Positions 39,592 through 49,894 of a stretch of DNA of 64,000 nt are shown in pieces (within the stretch, counting starts at the first letter, position 1; every line of letters begins with the position of its first letter). The translations under genes and the position numbers were made by a program. Under the pieces are notes generated by a model. It saw nothing but the letters and a program-made list of their open reading frames with translations. It was not told the DNA's origin and made no database searches. The stretch lies in assembly GCF_001418205.1 (NCBI RefSeq), contig NZ_LIQF01000006.1, positions 124,001 to 188,000 of the forward strand, given 5' to 3'. Source of the stretch: Marinomonas fungiae (GTDB taxonomy: Bacteria; Pseudomonadota; Gammaproteobacteria; Pseudomonadales; Marinomonadaceae).

Positions 39592-40227
39592 GTGAACAAA
39601 GCTAAGCGACAAGAGATTTTTACGCGACTACGCAATGAAAATCCCAACCCTGTCACCGAGCTTGAATACAGCTCCCCGTTTGAACTGTTAATCGCCGTGC
39701 TGTTCTCAGCACAGGCCACAGACGTCAGTGTCAACAAGGCGACTCGTCATTTATTTCCTGTGGCGAATACCCCAGAGAAAATGTACGCCTTAGGTGTCGA
39801 TGGCCTAAAGCAATACATCAAAACCATTGGTTTGTTTAATGCGAAAGCCGAGAATGCGATCAAGACTTGCCAAATCCTGATTGAAAAACACAACAGCGAA
39901 GTGCCACAAACTCGAGAAGAGCTTGAGGCACTGCCTGGGGTGGGACGTAAAACCGCCAACGTAGTGTTGAACACGGCATTCCGACAAGTGGCCATGGCAG
40001 TGGATACACACATCTTTCGTGTCTCTAACCGTACCAAAATCGCGCCGGGCAAAAATGTCTTAGAAGTCGAAGAAAAACTACTGCGCTTCGTGCCCAAAGA
40101 ATTCCTACTAGATGCCCATCACTGGCTCATCCTACATGGTCGCTATATCTGCACTGCTCGCAAACCGAAATGCGACGCCTGTATTATTGAGGACCTGTGC
40201 GAGTTCAAAGACAAGACTTCGACTTAA
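39592..40227 (+). CDS. nth: Endonuclease III
   Basis: A 211-residue DNA glycosylase/AP lyase for oxidised pyrimidines. It has the helix-hairpin-helix with catalytic lysine LPGVGRKTANVVL, the catalytic Asp in AVDTHIFRVSNR and a 4Fe-4S motif at the C-terminus (Cys spacing 6, 2 and 5: CTARKPKCDACIIEDLC). The start is GTG at 39592 after GGAGGG. Last gene of the rsx operon; the link with Rsx is conserved across gammaproteobacteria. Confidence 0.97.
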   Translation: MNKAKRQEIFTRLRNENPNPVTELEYSSPFELLIAVLFSAQATDVSVNKATRHLFPVANTPEKMYALGVDGLKQYIKTIGLFNAKAENAIKTCQILIEKHNSEVPQTREELEALPGVGRKTANVVLNTAFRQVAMAVDTHIFRVSNRTKIAPGKNVLEVEEKLLRFVPKEFLLDAHHWLILHGRYICTARKPKCDACIIEDLCEFKDKTST

Positions 40228-40320
40228 ACAACACCTGAATACACTTCTATACTGTTACAGTCCTAAGAAATCACTATAATGGTGAGCGATTTAATAGTTA
40301 CGATATAACGGGTAAAAAAC

Positions 40321-40650
40321 GTGGTTAAGTCTCATTCATCTCCCTATGTACGCTGCTTTTGGACCGGAAAACTGTTTTTGACAAATGGTCAAGTGGCCGA
40401 CATTCACTGTACCCATATTTCCCATGACCTTGTTGAAGTAGAGTCCCCGATTGGTTTACAGGGCTCCAAGAAAGTGAAGCTTGAGTTGAATGCGATTCAC
40501 GAAGGCAAGCAAATGCTGATTAAAGCCATCTGCCTCCCTTCTGCAGACATCCTGAATGAGCACGACAAACACTATATCAAGATGAAGTTTGGGACGATCT
40601 CCGAAGCTGAGCGGGATTTTATCGACCAGTTTGTGAAAATGCACAGCTAA
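40321..40650 (+). CDS. Small PilZ-like domain protein
   Basis: A 109-residue protein I place tentatively in the PilZ fold group: a beta-rich domain beginning SPYVRCFWTGKLFL, a CTHISHDLVEVES segment where PilZ has its DxSxxG loop, and a terminal helix. The canonical arginine pair and the DxSxxG residues are not intact, so cyclic di-GMP binding cannot be assumed. Start is GTG at 40321 with a weak GGGTAA upstream. It stands alone before a bidirectional terminator. Two diguanylate cyclases lie in the same window, but no link can be shown. Confidence 0.6.
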   Translation: MVKSHSSPYVRCFWTGKLFLTNGQVADIHCTHISHDLVEVESPIGLQGSKKVKLELNAIHEGKQMLIKAICLPSADILNEHDKHYIKMKFGTISEAERDFIDQFVKMHS

Positions 40651-40652
40651 TA

Positions 40653-40677
40653 AAAAAGGCGCCGTCAGCGCCTTTTT
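40653..40677. terminator. Bidirectional terminator
   Basis: AAAAAGGCGC and GCGCCTTTTT form a 10-bp perfect stem with a 5-base loop between convergent genes; T-runs are present on both strands. Confidence 0.9.
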
Positions 40678-40697
40678 GCTATTTCAAAATACCACGC

Positions 40698-41648
40698 TTA
40701 AATTGCGCCCACCATAACGTCTTCAAATAATTTCAACATACGCTCGCCATCGACTTCCATGCAGACTTGTGTCATGGGGATACCATCCCAATGTGGTTCT
40801 GGGTATTCCATCCCTTGTGGTGCAAAGATGGTCTGACCAACAGCAATACCATCCGTCACAACTCGAATCGCACCAAGCTCTACTTCAAAAATACTTGGAT
40901 CTAACAGATAAGCGATCGTTGATGCATCGTGGAAGTAGCAACCATTAACACCAAAACGATTACTGTAGAAATTGATATAGAACTGGGCACAGTCGTACAA
41001 GAAGGCCCCTTGTTCTGGGTTCTTGGCTTTGATTCGCTCTAGGATGCTGTTATCCAACAGCACTTGATGAGTGACATCAAGGCCCACCATGGTTACTTGC
41101 CAAGGCGCTGTAAATACCGCATCTGCGGCATGAGGTTCGTTAATAATGTTGGCTTCCGCGACAGGCGATACGTTGCCGTATTCAATCGCCGTACCGCCCA
41201 TTAAGACCACTTCATCCACCAAGTTCGCAATATCAGGATCCAGCTCTAGTACTTTACCCAAGTTGCCCAATGGACCTAGCGCAACGATGGTGACTTCCCC
41301 TGGGTATTTACGCACTTGCTCGATAATAAATTCCGCTGCACTCTGCGCTAGGGCTTGTTTCGTTGGCGCAGGATAATCGATGTTACCAAAGCCGTCTGCA
41401 CCATGGACAAAGTCGGGGAATGGTCGCGGCGCTTGATTTGATGGCACAGCAACGCCGCCAGCAACGGGCACATCAACACCTGCGATTTCAGTTAACGTCA
41501 AGGCATTCTGGGTCGCAATCTCAACTGGTACGTTACCGTAAGTGGTCGTTAGACCTAACACTTCAAGCTCTTTCGCTTGAAAGGCAAAAAAGATCGCCAT
41601 TGCATCATCAATGCCGGGATCCGTATCAATAATAATTTTTCGTGTCAT
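40698..41648 (-). CDS. Nucleoside hydrolase (IUNH family)
   Basis: A 316-residue ribonucleoside hydrolase that splits the N-glycosidic bond. The metal-binding signature is IIDTDPGIDDAMAIFFA at the N-terminus, followed by GLTTTYGNVPVE and VALGPLGNLGKVLEL; the C-terminal His region is DASTIAYLLDP. Close to RihA/RihB/RihC but the base preference cannot be read from sequence. Encoded directly after a ribokinase (19 bases), which would phosphorylate the ribose released. Confidence 0.93.
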   Translation of the reverse strand: MTRKIIIDTDPGIDDAMAIFFAFQAKELEVLGLTTTYGNVPVEIATQNALTLTEIAGVDVPVAGGVAVPSNQAPRPFPDFVHGADGFGNIDYPAPTKQALAQSAAEFIIEQVRKYPGEVTIVALGPLGNLGKVLELDPDIANLVDEVVLMGGTAIEYGNVSPVAEANIINEPHAADAVFTAPWQVTMVGLDVTHQVLLDNSILERIKAKNPEQGAFLYDCAQFYINFYSNRFGVNGCYFHDASTIAYLLDPSIFEVELGAIRVVTDGIAVGQTIFAPQGMEYPEPHWDGIPMTQVCMEVDGERMLKLFEDVMVGAI

Positions 41649-41667
41649 GGTTCTCTCGTTAAATGGG

Positions 41668-42561
41668 TTAAGACTGTTTTGCTATAAATTCTGTCACTTC
41701 ATCAAGCGTCGGGATGGAAGGCGCTGCACCAAGCCGCGTTACTGCAATTGCAGATGCTGCACACGCTGTACGCATAGCCGTTTCAAAGTCGGAGCCACGC
41801 TCTAATTCAGCCAAGCAAAAGCCAATGAAAGTGTCGCCGGCAGCCGTAGTGTCTTTGGCTTCCACTTTAAAAGCATCGACCTTAATGTCTTCCTGCTGCG
41901 AAAAATAACGCACGCCGTCTTTACCAAGGGTCATCATCACTGCGAGCTCAGGGTATTGCTCAGGTAAGATTTGCGTGGCTTTCTCAATAGAATCCGTTTC
42001 CGCTAAATCCATCGCTTCCACTTCGTTAACAATCAATAGGTCAATATAAGGAAGCACTTTTCGCGTCAAGTCCGCATCCATTGGCGCAGGATTAAACGCC
42101 ACCTTTGCACCAGCCCGCTGCGCCATCTGAAGTGTTTCCGCAACCAGATTGGTCTCATTTTGCAGCAACACCCAATCCCCTCCTTGAACCAAAGCAAGAA
42201 CGTATTCTACTTGGGATTTGGTCAACTTATGATTAGCGCCCGCATGCAAAATAATGCTGTTTTCAGCGCTCGGCGTCAGCTGAATGATGGCATGCCCAGA
42301 GACCTCTTCAACTTTGGCAATGTGATCCGTATTGACACCATATTCTTGCAGTTGTTGCAGGATATGTTGATCTGCACAGCACAGCGCGCCAACATGTTTT
42401 ACTTCGGCCTGAGCTTTGGCCAGCGCCACGGATTGATTGGCCCCCTTGCCCCCCAGTACTTGCTGATAGCTGGTAGAACTCATGGTCTCACCAGGACGCA
42501 CAAAATGATCCACTTGATATAAGTGATCGATATTAATCGAACCGATATTAAAAACGGTCAT
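41668..42561 (-). CDS. rbsK: Ribokinase
   Basis: A 297-residue PfkB-family sugar kinase. The N-terminal signature GGKGANQSVALAKAQ (about residue 37), the NPAP loop in KVAFNPAPMD and the C-terminal catalytic DTTAAGDTFIGFCLAEL with the base Asp all match RbsK. It is first in a two-gene operon with the nucleoside hydrolase, an arrangement for ribonucleoside salvage: nucleoside to ribose to ribose 5-phosphate. No transporter is beside it. Confidence 0.93.
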   Translation of the reverse strand: MTVFNIGSINIDHLYQVDHFVRPGETMSSTSYQQVLGGKGANQSVALAKAQAEVKHVGALCCADQHILQQLQEYGVNTDHIAKVEEVSGHAIIQLTPSAENSIILHAGANHKLTKSQVEYVLALVQGGDWVLLQNETNLVAETLQMAQRAGAKVAFNPAPMDADLTRKVLPYIDLLIVNEVEAMDLAETDSIEKATQILPEQYPELAVMMTLGKDGVRYFSQQEDIKVDAFKVEAKDTTAAGDTFIGFCLAELERGSDFETAMRTACAASAIAVTRLGAAPSIPTLDEVTEFIAKQS

Positions 42562-42655
42562 AAGCTACCTTGTTTTACTTATCTAACCAAACAGTCAATA
42601 AAAACATGTTTCCGAAGTGATTAACATAGTCCGTCTGACCGAAACGTCAATAGGC

Positions 42656-42692
42656 ATAAAAAAAACGCCCACTCTTTGCAGAGCGGGCGTTT
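42656..42692 (-). terminator. Terminator of argG
   Basis: AAACGCCC pairs with GGGCGTTT, extended by a further 4 bp past one mismatch, and is followed by an eight-T run on the minus strand, just after the argG stop. Confidence 0.85.
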
Positions 42693-42723
42693 CGAATTTT
42701 TACATTCGCCGAAGCTAAATGTA

Positions 42724-43953
42724 TCAGTCGCGGTCTAGGAAAGTACGACCTTTTTGAGCAGCAATACGCATACGTAGAGCGTTTAGCTTGATAAAGCCTG
42801 CTGCGTCTTTTTGATCGTAAGCACCAGCGTCGTCTTCGAAAGTTGCAATCTTGCTATCGAATAGGCTGTATGGAGACTCACGACCTTCAACAATTACGTT
42901 ACCTTTGTACAGTTTCAAACGCACCGTACCGGTTACGAATTCTTGAGAAGCGTCGATCAATGCTTGCAGCATACGACGCTCTTCAGACCACCAGAAGCCG
43001 TTGTAAATCACTTTCGCGTATTTCGGCATGATCTCATCTTTTAGGTGAGCCGCTTCACGATCTAGCGTGATAGATTCCATCGCACGGTGTGCTTTCAGAA
43101 GGATTGTGCCCCCTGGAGTTTCGTAACAACCACGAGACTTCATGCCTACAAAACGGTTTTCTACTAGGTCGTCACGACCGATACCGTTTGCGCCACCTAC
43201 CTTGTTTAGTGTTTCAAGGATCGTTGCTGGAGACATTTTCTCGCCGTTAATAGATACCGCATCACCTTTTTCAAAGCCTAGCTCGATGATGGTTGCTTCA
43301 TCAGGCGCTTGCTCAGGAGATACAGACCAACGCCACATGTCTTCTTCAGCTGTCGCCCAAGGATCTTCTAGTAGATCACCTTCGTAGGAGATGTGCAGAA
43401 GGTTCGCATCCATTGAGTATGGAGACTTCTTCTTAGCGTTAGAGAAATCCACTGGGATGTTGTGTTCTTTACAGTAGTTCATTAGCGTTTCACGAGACGT
43501 TAGGTCCCACTCACGCCATGGCGCAATTACTTTAACGCCAGGTTTAAGCGCGTAAGCACCTAGTTCGAAACGAACTTGGTCGTTACCTTTACCTGTTGCG
43601 CCGTGAGAGATTGCATCCGCACCCGTTTCGTTAGCGATTTCGATCAAACGCTTAGCGATCAGTGGACGAGCGATAGACGTACCTAGCAGGTACTCGCCTT
43701 CGTATACAGTGTTCGCGCGGAACATTGGGAATACGAAATCACGTACGAATTCTTCACGTAGGTCTTCGATGTAGATTTCTTTAACGCCCAACGCTTGAGC
43801 TTTCGCGCGTGCTGGCTCTACTTCTTCGCCCTGACCCAAGTCAGCAGTAAAAGTTACCACTTCACACTTATACTCTTCTTGAAGCCACTTCACGATTACC
43901 GAAGTGTCTAGGCCGCCCGAGTAGGCTAGCACTACCTTCTTCACGTCAGACAT
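42724..43953 (-). CDS. argG: Argininosuccinate synthase
   Basis: A 409-residue enzyme of arginine synthesis that joins citrulline and aspartate using ATP. It begins [20 protein letters not shown], the family P-loop, and contains [15 protein letters not shown] and [14 protein letters not shown] 43953 is chosen by family alignment; the ORF could extend to 43971 with RRKKR residues that are not typical. Codon choice suggests strong expression. Located between nucleoside genes and motY. Confidence 0.96.
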   Translation of the reverse strand: MSDVKKVVLAYSGGLDTSVIVKWLQEEYKCEVVTFTADLGQGEEVEPARAKAQALGVKEIYIEDLREEFVRDFVFPMFRANTVYEGEYLLGTSIARPLIAKRLIEIANETGADAISHGATGKGNDQVRFELGAYALKPGVKVIAPWREWDLTSRETLMNYCKEHNIPVDFSNAKKKSPYSMDANLLHISYEGDLLEDPWATAEEDMWRWSVSPEQAPDEATIIELGFEKGDAVSINGEKMSPATILETLNKVGGANGIGRDDLVENRFVGMKSRGCYETPGGTILLKAHRAMESITLDREAAHLKDEIMPKYAKVIYNGFWWSEERRMLQALIDASQEFVTGTVRLKLYKGNVIVEGRESPYSLFDSKIATFEDDAGAYDQKDAAGFIKLNALRMRIAAQKGRTFLDRD

Positions 43954-44041
43954 TCTTTTCTTTCTCCTCAACGAGACTCAACGCAGTTCAAATAGGCGAA
44001 CTACGTATAGTTAAATAAAATAGGCGGTAAGTGTAAAATTT

Positions 44042-44064
44042 CGCCCCTTGCTTAGCAAGGGGCG
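44042..44064 (-). terminator. Terminator of motY
   Basis: CGCCCCTTGC and GCAAGGGGCG form a 10-bp perfect stem with a 3-base loop, followed on the minus strand by AAATTTT. It separates motY from argG. Confidence 0.8.
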
Positions 44065-44106
44065 CACTGGAAAATAGACGGTTAAGATGTGGACAAAGCG
44101 AGACTT

Positions 44107-45015
44107 TTAGGGACTTGGCTCAGATAACGACTGGGCATTATTGCCTGAACGCTCAAGACGAATGGTTACACGACGGTTTCGCTCGCGACCGTCATTAGAG
44201 CGGTTATCTGCCGCTGGGTAGCGCTCGCCATGGTAACGAGAAACGATTTTTTCTGGCGCGATCCCTTTTTTCAACAAGTATTCAGTGACGCGCTCCGCAC
44301 GTAATTTGGACAATTCACGGTTGTCGCGACGAGAACCAATAATGTCGGTATGACCATCAATATAAATGTATTCAATGCTCGGATCGGCTTCCACATACAT
44401 GGCCACCAAATCTAAGCGACGTTTGATACGATCCGTCAACTCCACGCCATTGGTTGGAAATAGTGCCGCAGTTCGTGCAATTTGTTCGAAGTTCACTGGC
44501 AGTAAACTCGCCATACAACGGCGAAACTCATTATAAGCGGGATTAAAATTAATATTACTCAACGCCACTTCAACACTTTCTCTACCATTTTCCCAAGCAG
44601 ACCCCGCCACGACTGGGTGACGACCACGATCAAGTGAAGTCAACATTTGCTCCGCGACTTTGCCACCCACTTCAACGGTCAAGCCATAACCAGGATATGG
44701 CATGACTTCAAGCGTTTCAGGTGAGATGCCCGGCACCCAACTAGGTGCTTGAGAAATAATATACACTTGCCCTGGACCAATCTTTTCATTGTCTGGCTTC
44801 AGGACGAACTTCATTGGTTCCCCTGCTTCCTTAATAAACTCCCCTAAACCAAAATGTGGAATGGGATGTTCAAGACTGCAGGCAAAAATATCTCCCGATA
44901 ACGACCATTTTGACTCTTCAATACTGGATTCGTAGCGTGTTAGCGCATTGGCTTGGGCCGCAAAAACAAAGCTGGTCAACATTAGTACTACGTGTGCGAA
45001 AGGTTTGGCTATCAC
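44107..45015 (-). CDS. motY: Sodium-type flagellar stator-ring protein MotY
   Basis: A 302-residue exported protein. After a signal peptide (cleavage near residue 24, FAAQANA) comes a MotY N-terminal domain that places the protein in the flagellar T-ring (RYESSIEESKWSLSGDIFAC, then HPIPHFGLGEF) and a C-terminal OmpA-like peptidoglycan-binding domain with the signature DGHTDIIGSRRDNRELSKLRAERV (quoted in part). The start codon is GTG. In Vibrio and Pseudomonas MotY recruits sodium stators at the polar flagellum. It diverges from rnt, as in Pseudomonas, but pyrC, which I recall lying between them there, is not here. Confidence 0.9.
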   Translation of the reverse strand: MIAKPFAHVVLMLTSFVFAAQANALTRYESSIEESKWSLSGDIFACSLEHPIPHFGLGEFIKEAGEPMKFVLKPDNEKIGPGQVYIISQAPSWVPGISPETLEVMPYPGYGLTVEVGGKVAEQMLTSLDRGRHPVVAGSAWENGRESVEVALSNINFNPAYNEFRRCMASLLPVNFEQIARTAALFPTNGVELTDRIKRRLDLVAMYVEADPSIEYIYIDGHTDIIGSRRDNRELSKLRAERVTEYLLKKGIAPEKIVSRYHGERYPAADNRSNDGRERNRRVTIRLERSGNNAQSLSEPSP

Positions 45016-45113
45016 GGTAAGAGTTCTCGTTCTCGACTTAGCTTATATGTTATCATCTTCCACTAACTACTCATTAAATTTCTGATCGTAATGGCAGAAT
45101 TAAGGATTCTCTT

Positions 45114-45782
45114 TTGTCTACTCACGAAATCAAAGATCGATTCCGCGGTTTCCTACCCATTGTTATCGACGTAGAAACGGCAGGCTTTAATGCAAAAACA
45201 GATGCATTACTTGAGCTGGCCGCCAGCATTCTTCGCATGGATGAAAATGGCGAGTTGTATATTCATGAAACCATGTCGTTTCATATCCAGCCGTTTGAAG
45301 GTGCTAATCTTGAAAAGGAAGCACTTGATTTCACTGGTATTGACCCCTTTGCACCGGGTCGTGATGATCTGCCAGAAAAAGAAGTCTTAACCCAGATGTT
45401 TAGCAAAGTCCGCAAAGAACTGAAATCAACAGGGTGTAAACGCGCCATTTTGGTTGGTCATAACTCTGCATTTGACCATGGTTTCTTAAACGCAGCTATT
45501 GAACGTAATGATATTAAACGCAATCCGTTCCATCCGTTCTCAAGCTTTGATACAGCATCTTTATCTGGTTTAGCATTCGGTCAAACCGTATTGGCTAAAG
45601 CATGCCAAGTAGCGGGTATCGCTTTTAGTAATTCCCAAGCACACTCAGCGGAATACGATACTGAAAAAACCGCTGAATTGTTTTGTGAAATCGTCAACCG
45701 CTGGAAGCGCTTAGGTGGTTGGAGCTTGGTTGCGGATACAGAAGGCGAAACAATGGAATCTTTATTTGGCGCCGCTAATTAA
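45114..45782 (+). CDS. rnt: Ribonuclease T
   Basis: A 222-residue DEDDh 3'-5' exonuclease for tRNA end turnover and RNA maturation. The three Exo motifs are visible: [10 protein letters not shown] (DxE, near residue 17), [12 protein letters not shown] (near residue 112) and [14 protein letters not shown] (near residue 180). TTG at 45114 is the likely start, with AAGGA 7 bases upstream, and there is no in-frame ATG before residue 40. The TTG start may keep expression low. Confidence 0.95.
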   Translation: MSTHEIKDRFRGFLPIVIDVETAGFNAKTDALLELAASILRMDENGELYIHETMSFHIQPFEGANLEKEALDFTGIDPFAPGRDDLPEKEVLTQMFSKVRKELKSTGCKRAILVGHNSAFDHGFLNAAIERNDIKRNPFHPFSSFDTASLSGLAFGQTVLAKACQVAGIAFSNSQAHSAEYDTEKTAELFCEIVNRWKRLGGWSLVADTEGETMESLFGAAN

Positions 45783-45915
45783 ATTAAGCGCATCATAAAT
45801 CCATCAAACTCTAGACTTAAACTGGGCTTGGGGTTGGTGGTTTCTTATGATCAAGGCGTAACAGAGAATTCTGTTCGCTGTAGTAATGACATTATTCGAA
45901 ACATAGAGTCTTGTT

Positions 45916-46296
45916 ATGACGGGTAAACGACTGGCATTAATAATCCTAGGATGGGTATCCCTCATTACAGGCATTATCGGTATATTTTTACCATTGCTCC
46001 CTACAACACCATTGGTACTGCTTGCTGCTTGGTGTTTCTCAAAATCTTCCGAGCGTTTTCATGCTTGGCTGCTAAATCATAAATATTTTGGCCCAATTGT
46101 CTCCGACTGGCAGTCGGATCAAGGGATCCCGAGAAAAGCCCGCAATCGTGCACTATTATTTATGTGGGCCGGCATGTGTTTGTCCATGTTTATTGTATGG
46201 CGTTTTTGGGCAACGGTTGGCCTGTGCGTGATTGGTCTTGCTGTGAGCATTCATCTTTTGCGTATGCCGTTGCGAAACGAAGAAACGGAACGTTAA
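45916..46296 (+). CDS. DUF454 (YbaN-like) inner-membrane protein
   Basis: A 126-residue membrane protein with a long N-terminal hydrophobic segment carrying GIIGIFLPLLPTTPLVLLAAWCFSKSS, characteristic of DUF454/YbaN, then FHAWLLNHKYFGPIVSDW and two more hydrophobic helices. Function of the family unknown. Stand-alone between rnt and the DUF748 gene. Confidence 0.88.
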   Translation: MTGKRLALIILGWVSLITGIIGIFLPLLPTTPLVLLAAWCFSKSSERFHAWLLNHKYFGPIVSDWQSDQGIPRKARNRALLFMWAGMCLSMFIVWRFWATVGLCVIGLAVSIHLLRMPLRNEETER

Positions 46297-46462
46297 AGTC
46301 GTTTTAGCCCAGCTTAAACAGAATCATGTGCACCATATCGCGCGCAATTTTAACAATGCTTACAATATTCTAGGCTTATCATTACTTAGACATCTAATTA
46401 AAATCACTCTACGGCGTCAATCTATCTGACGCTCTTCCAAATTAGTCAGCAAGGAGTAGGTT

Positions 46463-49400
46463 ATGGCTAAGGTGCAAGCACATTTGAAACCGTGGCAACG
46501 AAAAACTCTGATTATTTCTATTGCCATACTGGTCATCCTGACTGTGTTTTGGACGCTGCTGCCAACGCTGACAAAATCGTTAGCGAACCGTTTTCTAGAG
46601 CCATATGAAGCTCATTTCACGGCCAGCGAAATCAATCCTGATCTATTCCCGATTGGCTTAAATCTATCAGATGTTGCCATCACGCAAGCAGAGCAGCCCA
46701 CTTTAGCATTGAAGAAACTAAGTATTGGCTTAGATTTTTGGCCCCTGTTTACTGGCGCGTTTCATGTGAACCATATCTTGGTCGATGGCTTTAACATGCA
46801 AGTACAACAAGTACCGGAAGGCTGGGTTGTCGCAGGCATTCCAACCTACTCCACTGAGCCAGCAACAGAAGAAGAAATTGCTCCTGAAGAAAGTCAGACT
46901 GGCGGCGTTCCCCCTACTTTTTTCATTCGTAACGCCTCAATCAAAGACATTTCGGTCAATCTAACCACGGAGAATGGCAACGACGCTTTTGCCATTAACC
47001 GTTTAAACATTTCTGAAGTATCTCATGAGCTTTCTAACTGGCGCGGTATATTTGATCTTGAAGCAAGCATCAACAATGGCAAGGCCGTTCTAGAGGGGGA
47101 TATTAGAGCTGACAAAGAGAAGGTAAATGCAGAATTAGAACTTGGCAATGTCCGACTTTCCAGCTCAGATGTTGAGCATTTTTTACCTGCTGGCTTAGGG
47201 CAGTTATCCGCCAATGGCTTGCAGTTAGAAGGCTTTACGCAAACGACCTACCGTTTTAAAGATAGCCCCATGTTAGCGTTTACATCGCCACTCATCACGC
47301 TAAAAAGCCACGACGTTAATATTGCTCAAAATGAGCAAGATCTTAGTTGGCAATCACTTCAGTCCGACATTAGAGACGTGTCGGTCAATATGATCAATAG
47401 CAACACCATTAGCGTGGAAGCAAACAATAGCTTGAGCGTTGAGGGTCTGCATTTTGCGACGGGAGATCAGCGTGTAGATTTAGGCAAGCTTGATCTATCC
47501 AATGACCTAGCACTCGATAAGTCCGGCGACATACTGCGCATCGCTAAAGCCAATACCAAACTTTCATTAGAGCAAAGTCATCTTAAAGCGGGTGACAATA
47601 GTGTTCAGCTATCACAATTTGAAAGCATCTTTTCTGATGTGACCGCGGAGTTGTCACTTCATAATTTGACCGGCGATGTGTCCGCTAGCTTGGATCTTTC
47701 AGCAAATACCTTGGTTGGCCAGCTGGCACAGGGGAGAAATTTTGATCTGAATTCGCTCAAGTTCAACGCTCCCCTAAGCGCTCAATTAAAAGAGAACAAT
47801 CTAGCCGTTCAAGCCGACCAACTTAACCTTGCTTTAAATAATGGCCAATTTGACGGTGACGGATTGTCCACGCAGCTTGAGACACTGTCTCTAGGGTTAA
47901 ACAACACGCTTATCAATCAAGTAGCGAACGACCTGACTATTAGTAATGATGAAGCAACTCTTAGCCTGTCAAATGCTGCCTTCAAAAATAACCAAGTGGA
48001 TTTAGTATCTGGCGACTTCAATCTTGGCTTGAACAAGCTAGCGTTTAAACAAACCCCTAAAGCACTCTCGGTGACAGGCCAGAGCCGTATTAGCTCAGAC
48101 AACCTAACGGTTCAGCTCAGTCAGCTACCTAACGATATGCCGCTAACGACGGTAAGTTACGACAATCTAAGCTTTAATAGTCAGCTGACATGGCAGAAAG
48201 AAAGTGAGCAAAGTGAATTAAACGCACAGCAGAATAGTCTGACCTTAGCGAATCTAGGTCTTGATCAGAAAGATGCTTTGCAAAGTCTATTACAGTCATT
48301 ACAGCTTGATAGTGACGATGTCACCGTAAACCTTAATAACAATGGGCTAGAGCAACTTGCAATCAACCGTAATCAACTAGCGTTTGGCCCTTTATCATCG
48401 ACTCTGGCGAACGGCTCCTCACTAGTGAACTGGAAAGATGTTGCCATTAACAGCTCGAATATTGCGATGAACGCTGCTGGCACCAGTGCGCAAGTTGAAT
48501 CATTCATGGCAAATGAATTTCTTGCCTCTAAACCCAACAGCGAACGCCCCCAGCCAGCACTGGCAGCGTTTGAGAAGATGAGTGTCACAAACATTCACTT
48601 AGAACCAAAGGGTGTCACGGTGGACACCATTAATCTGGATAAGTTGATTGCGGGCATTACTTTGGCCGAAGACAGATCCATTGCCAACTTAGTAGTACCA
48701 GATTATCTGCAAGCAAAAGCAGAGCAAACAGAGGTAACTAAAGAAACAGCTGCTCAATCAAGCACACCAGATAAAGAAGTGCCATTCTATGCCGTGGTGC
48801 ATCAGCTGAAGCTGTCACCAGATTCTCAATTTATCTTCTCAGATAACGGTATTAAACCAGCGCTCAGCCGCATTTTAGACATCGAACTGCTGACTATTGA
48901 AAACCTTAATACTCGCGATCCGGATGAGCAAATGCATGTGGTGCTGAAAGCCAAAAATGGTGATTACGCCACCATCGACAGTGATGTCAAAATCACACCA
49001 TCAGCTAATCGTTTGACAATGGAAGCACAAGCTACCATTCGAGAAATAGAACTCCCCCCCGTTTCACCCTATGTTTCCAGTGCATTGGGGTATCAAATAC
49101 ATTCCGGTCAGCTAAATATGGACTTAAACCTAAAGGCTAAACAAGGTGTATTGGATGGCAACTCTCATATTGTGTTACGTCAATTTGATCTAGGCGGACA
49201 AACCGACAGCAACGCCCTATTGAAGGCTGGCGCCGTGCCGCTGGATCTTGCCGTAGACGCCTTGAAGAACCGAGACAATAACATTGTCTTAGATCTACCG
49301 ATGAAAGGCGACATCGACAATCCTGAGTTCCAGTGGCAAAACTTTTTCTTATTGCCAATTCGCCAAGGGCTGTTCAAAGCATCAAGCACTTATTTGATGC

Positions 49401-49807
49401 AAACCTTTATCCCCTACGCCAACGTCATCACGCTGGTACAGTTCGCGGGTGAACAAGCCTTACGTTTGCGCGTTGAACCCTTGCAATACGCCCTAGATGA
49501 AGAAAACATCACGGCCCCCGAGCAGGAGGCCTTTTTAGATCAAATGATTAAGCTAATGAAAGACCGTAAAGGCTCAGAACTGAAGGCTTGCGGGGTCTCT
49601 GTGGTGCGTGATATCAACGATGAAATCACTTATAAGCAGTTAAGCGAAGAGGATCGAGCCTATTTACTGGATTTAGCCAACCGCCGTGCTGAGTCATTGA
49701 AGCGCTATCTTGTGGATCATGACATTCCATCTTCGCGAGTGTTCTTGTGCTCACCTTCAATTGATAAAGATAAAAATGCTTTACCACACGTAACCTTTAC
49801 GTTTTAA
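46463..49807 (+). CDS. AsmA-like DUF748 envelope protein
   Basis: A 1114-residue protein with one N-terminal TM (about 15-34) and a very long extracytoplasmic part made of repeating beta-rich stretches. It belongs to the DUF748 family (AsmA superfamily), recognised by FEAHFTASEINPDLFPIGLNL-type beginnings and KPALSRILDIELLTIENLNTRDPDEQM near residue 810. Such proteins are thought to bridge the inner and outer membranes for lipid transport or assembly. The C-terminal 130 residues resemble an OmpA-like end (FLDQMIKLMKDRKGSELKACGV and YLVDHDIPSSRVFLCSPS). AGGAG precedes the start. It forms a single-gene unit with its own terminator. Confidence 0.8.
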   Translation: MAKVQAHLKPWQRKTLIISIAILVILTVFWTLLPTLTKSLANRFLEPYEAHFTASEINPDLFPIGLNLSDVAITQAEQPTLALKKLSIGLDFWPLFTGAFHVNHILVDGFNMQVQQVPEGWVVAGIPTYSTEPATEEEIAPEESQTGGVPPTFFIRNASIKDISVNLTTENGNDAFAINRLNISEVSHELSNWRGIFDLEASINNGKAVLEGDIRADKEKVNAELELGNVRLSSSDVEHFLPAGLGQLSANGLQLEGFTQTTYRFKDSPMLAFTSPLITLKSHDVNIAQNEQDLSWQSLQSDIRDVSVNMINSNTISVEANNSLSVEGLHFATGDQRVDLGKLDLSNDLALDKSGDILRIAKANTKLSLEQSHLKAGDNSVQLSQFESIFSDVTAELSLHNLTGDVSASLDLSANTLVGQLAQGRNFDLNSLKFNAPLSAQLKENNLAVQADQLNLALNNGQFDGDGLSTQLETLSLGLNNTLINQVANDLTISNDEATLSLSNAAFKNNQVDLVSGDFNLGLNKLAFKQTPKALSVTGQSRISSDNLTVQLSQLPNDMPLTTVSYDNLSFNSQLTWQKESEQSELNAQQNSLTLANLGLDQKDALQSLLQSLQLDSDDVTVNLNNNGLEQLAINRNQLAFGPLSSTLANGSSLVNWKDVAINSSNIAMNAAGTSAQVESFMANEFLASKPNSERPQPALAAFEKMSVTNIHLEPKGVTVDTINLDKLIAGITLAEDRSIANLVVPDYLQAKAEQTEVTKETAAQSSTPDKEVPFYAVVHQLKLSPDSQFIFSDNGIKPALSRILDIELLTIENLNTRDPDEQMHVVLKAKNGDYATIDSDVKITPSANRLTMEAQATIREIELPPVSPYVSSALGYQIHSGQLNMDLNLKAKQGVLDGNSHIVLRQFDLGGQTDSNALLKAGAVPLDLAVDALKNRDNNIVLDLPMKGDIDNPEFQWQNFFLLPIRQGLFKASSTYLMQTFIPYANVITLVQFAGEQALRLRVEPLQYALDEENITAPEQEAFLDQMIKLMKDRKGSELKACGVSVVRDINDEITYKQLSEEDRAYLLDLANRRAESLKRYLVDHDIPSSRVFLCSPSIDKDKNALPHVTFTF

Positions 49808-49836
49808 GCAAAGCAATAAATTGGCGCAGGCAAACA

Positions 49837-49870
49837 AAAAGCCTCGACACTTTTCAGAGTCGAGGCTTTT
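49837..49870. terminator. Bidirectional terminator between the DUF748 and glycerate kinase genes
   Basis: AAAAGCCTCGAC and GTCGAGGCTTTT form a 12-bp perfect stem with a 10-base loop between two convergent genes. Confidence 0.88.
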
Positions 49871-49894
49871 CTAGAACTCTGCGCTTCGATCTAA

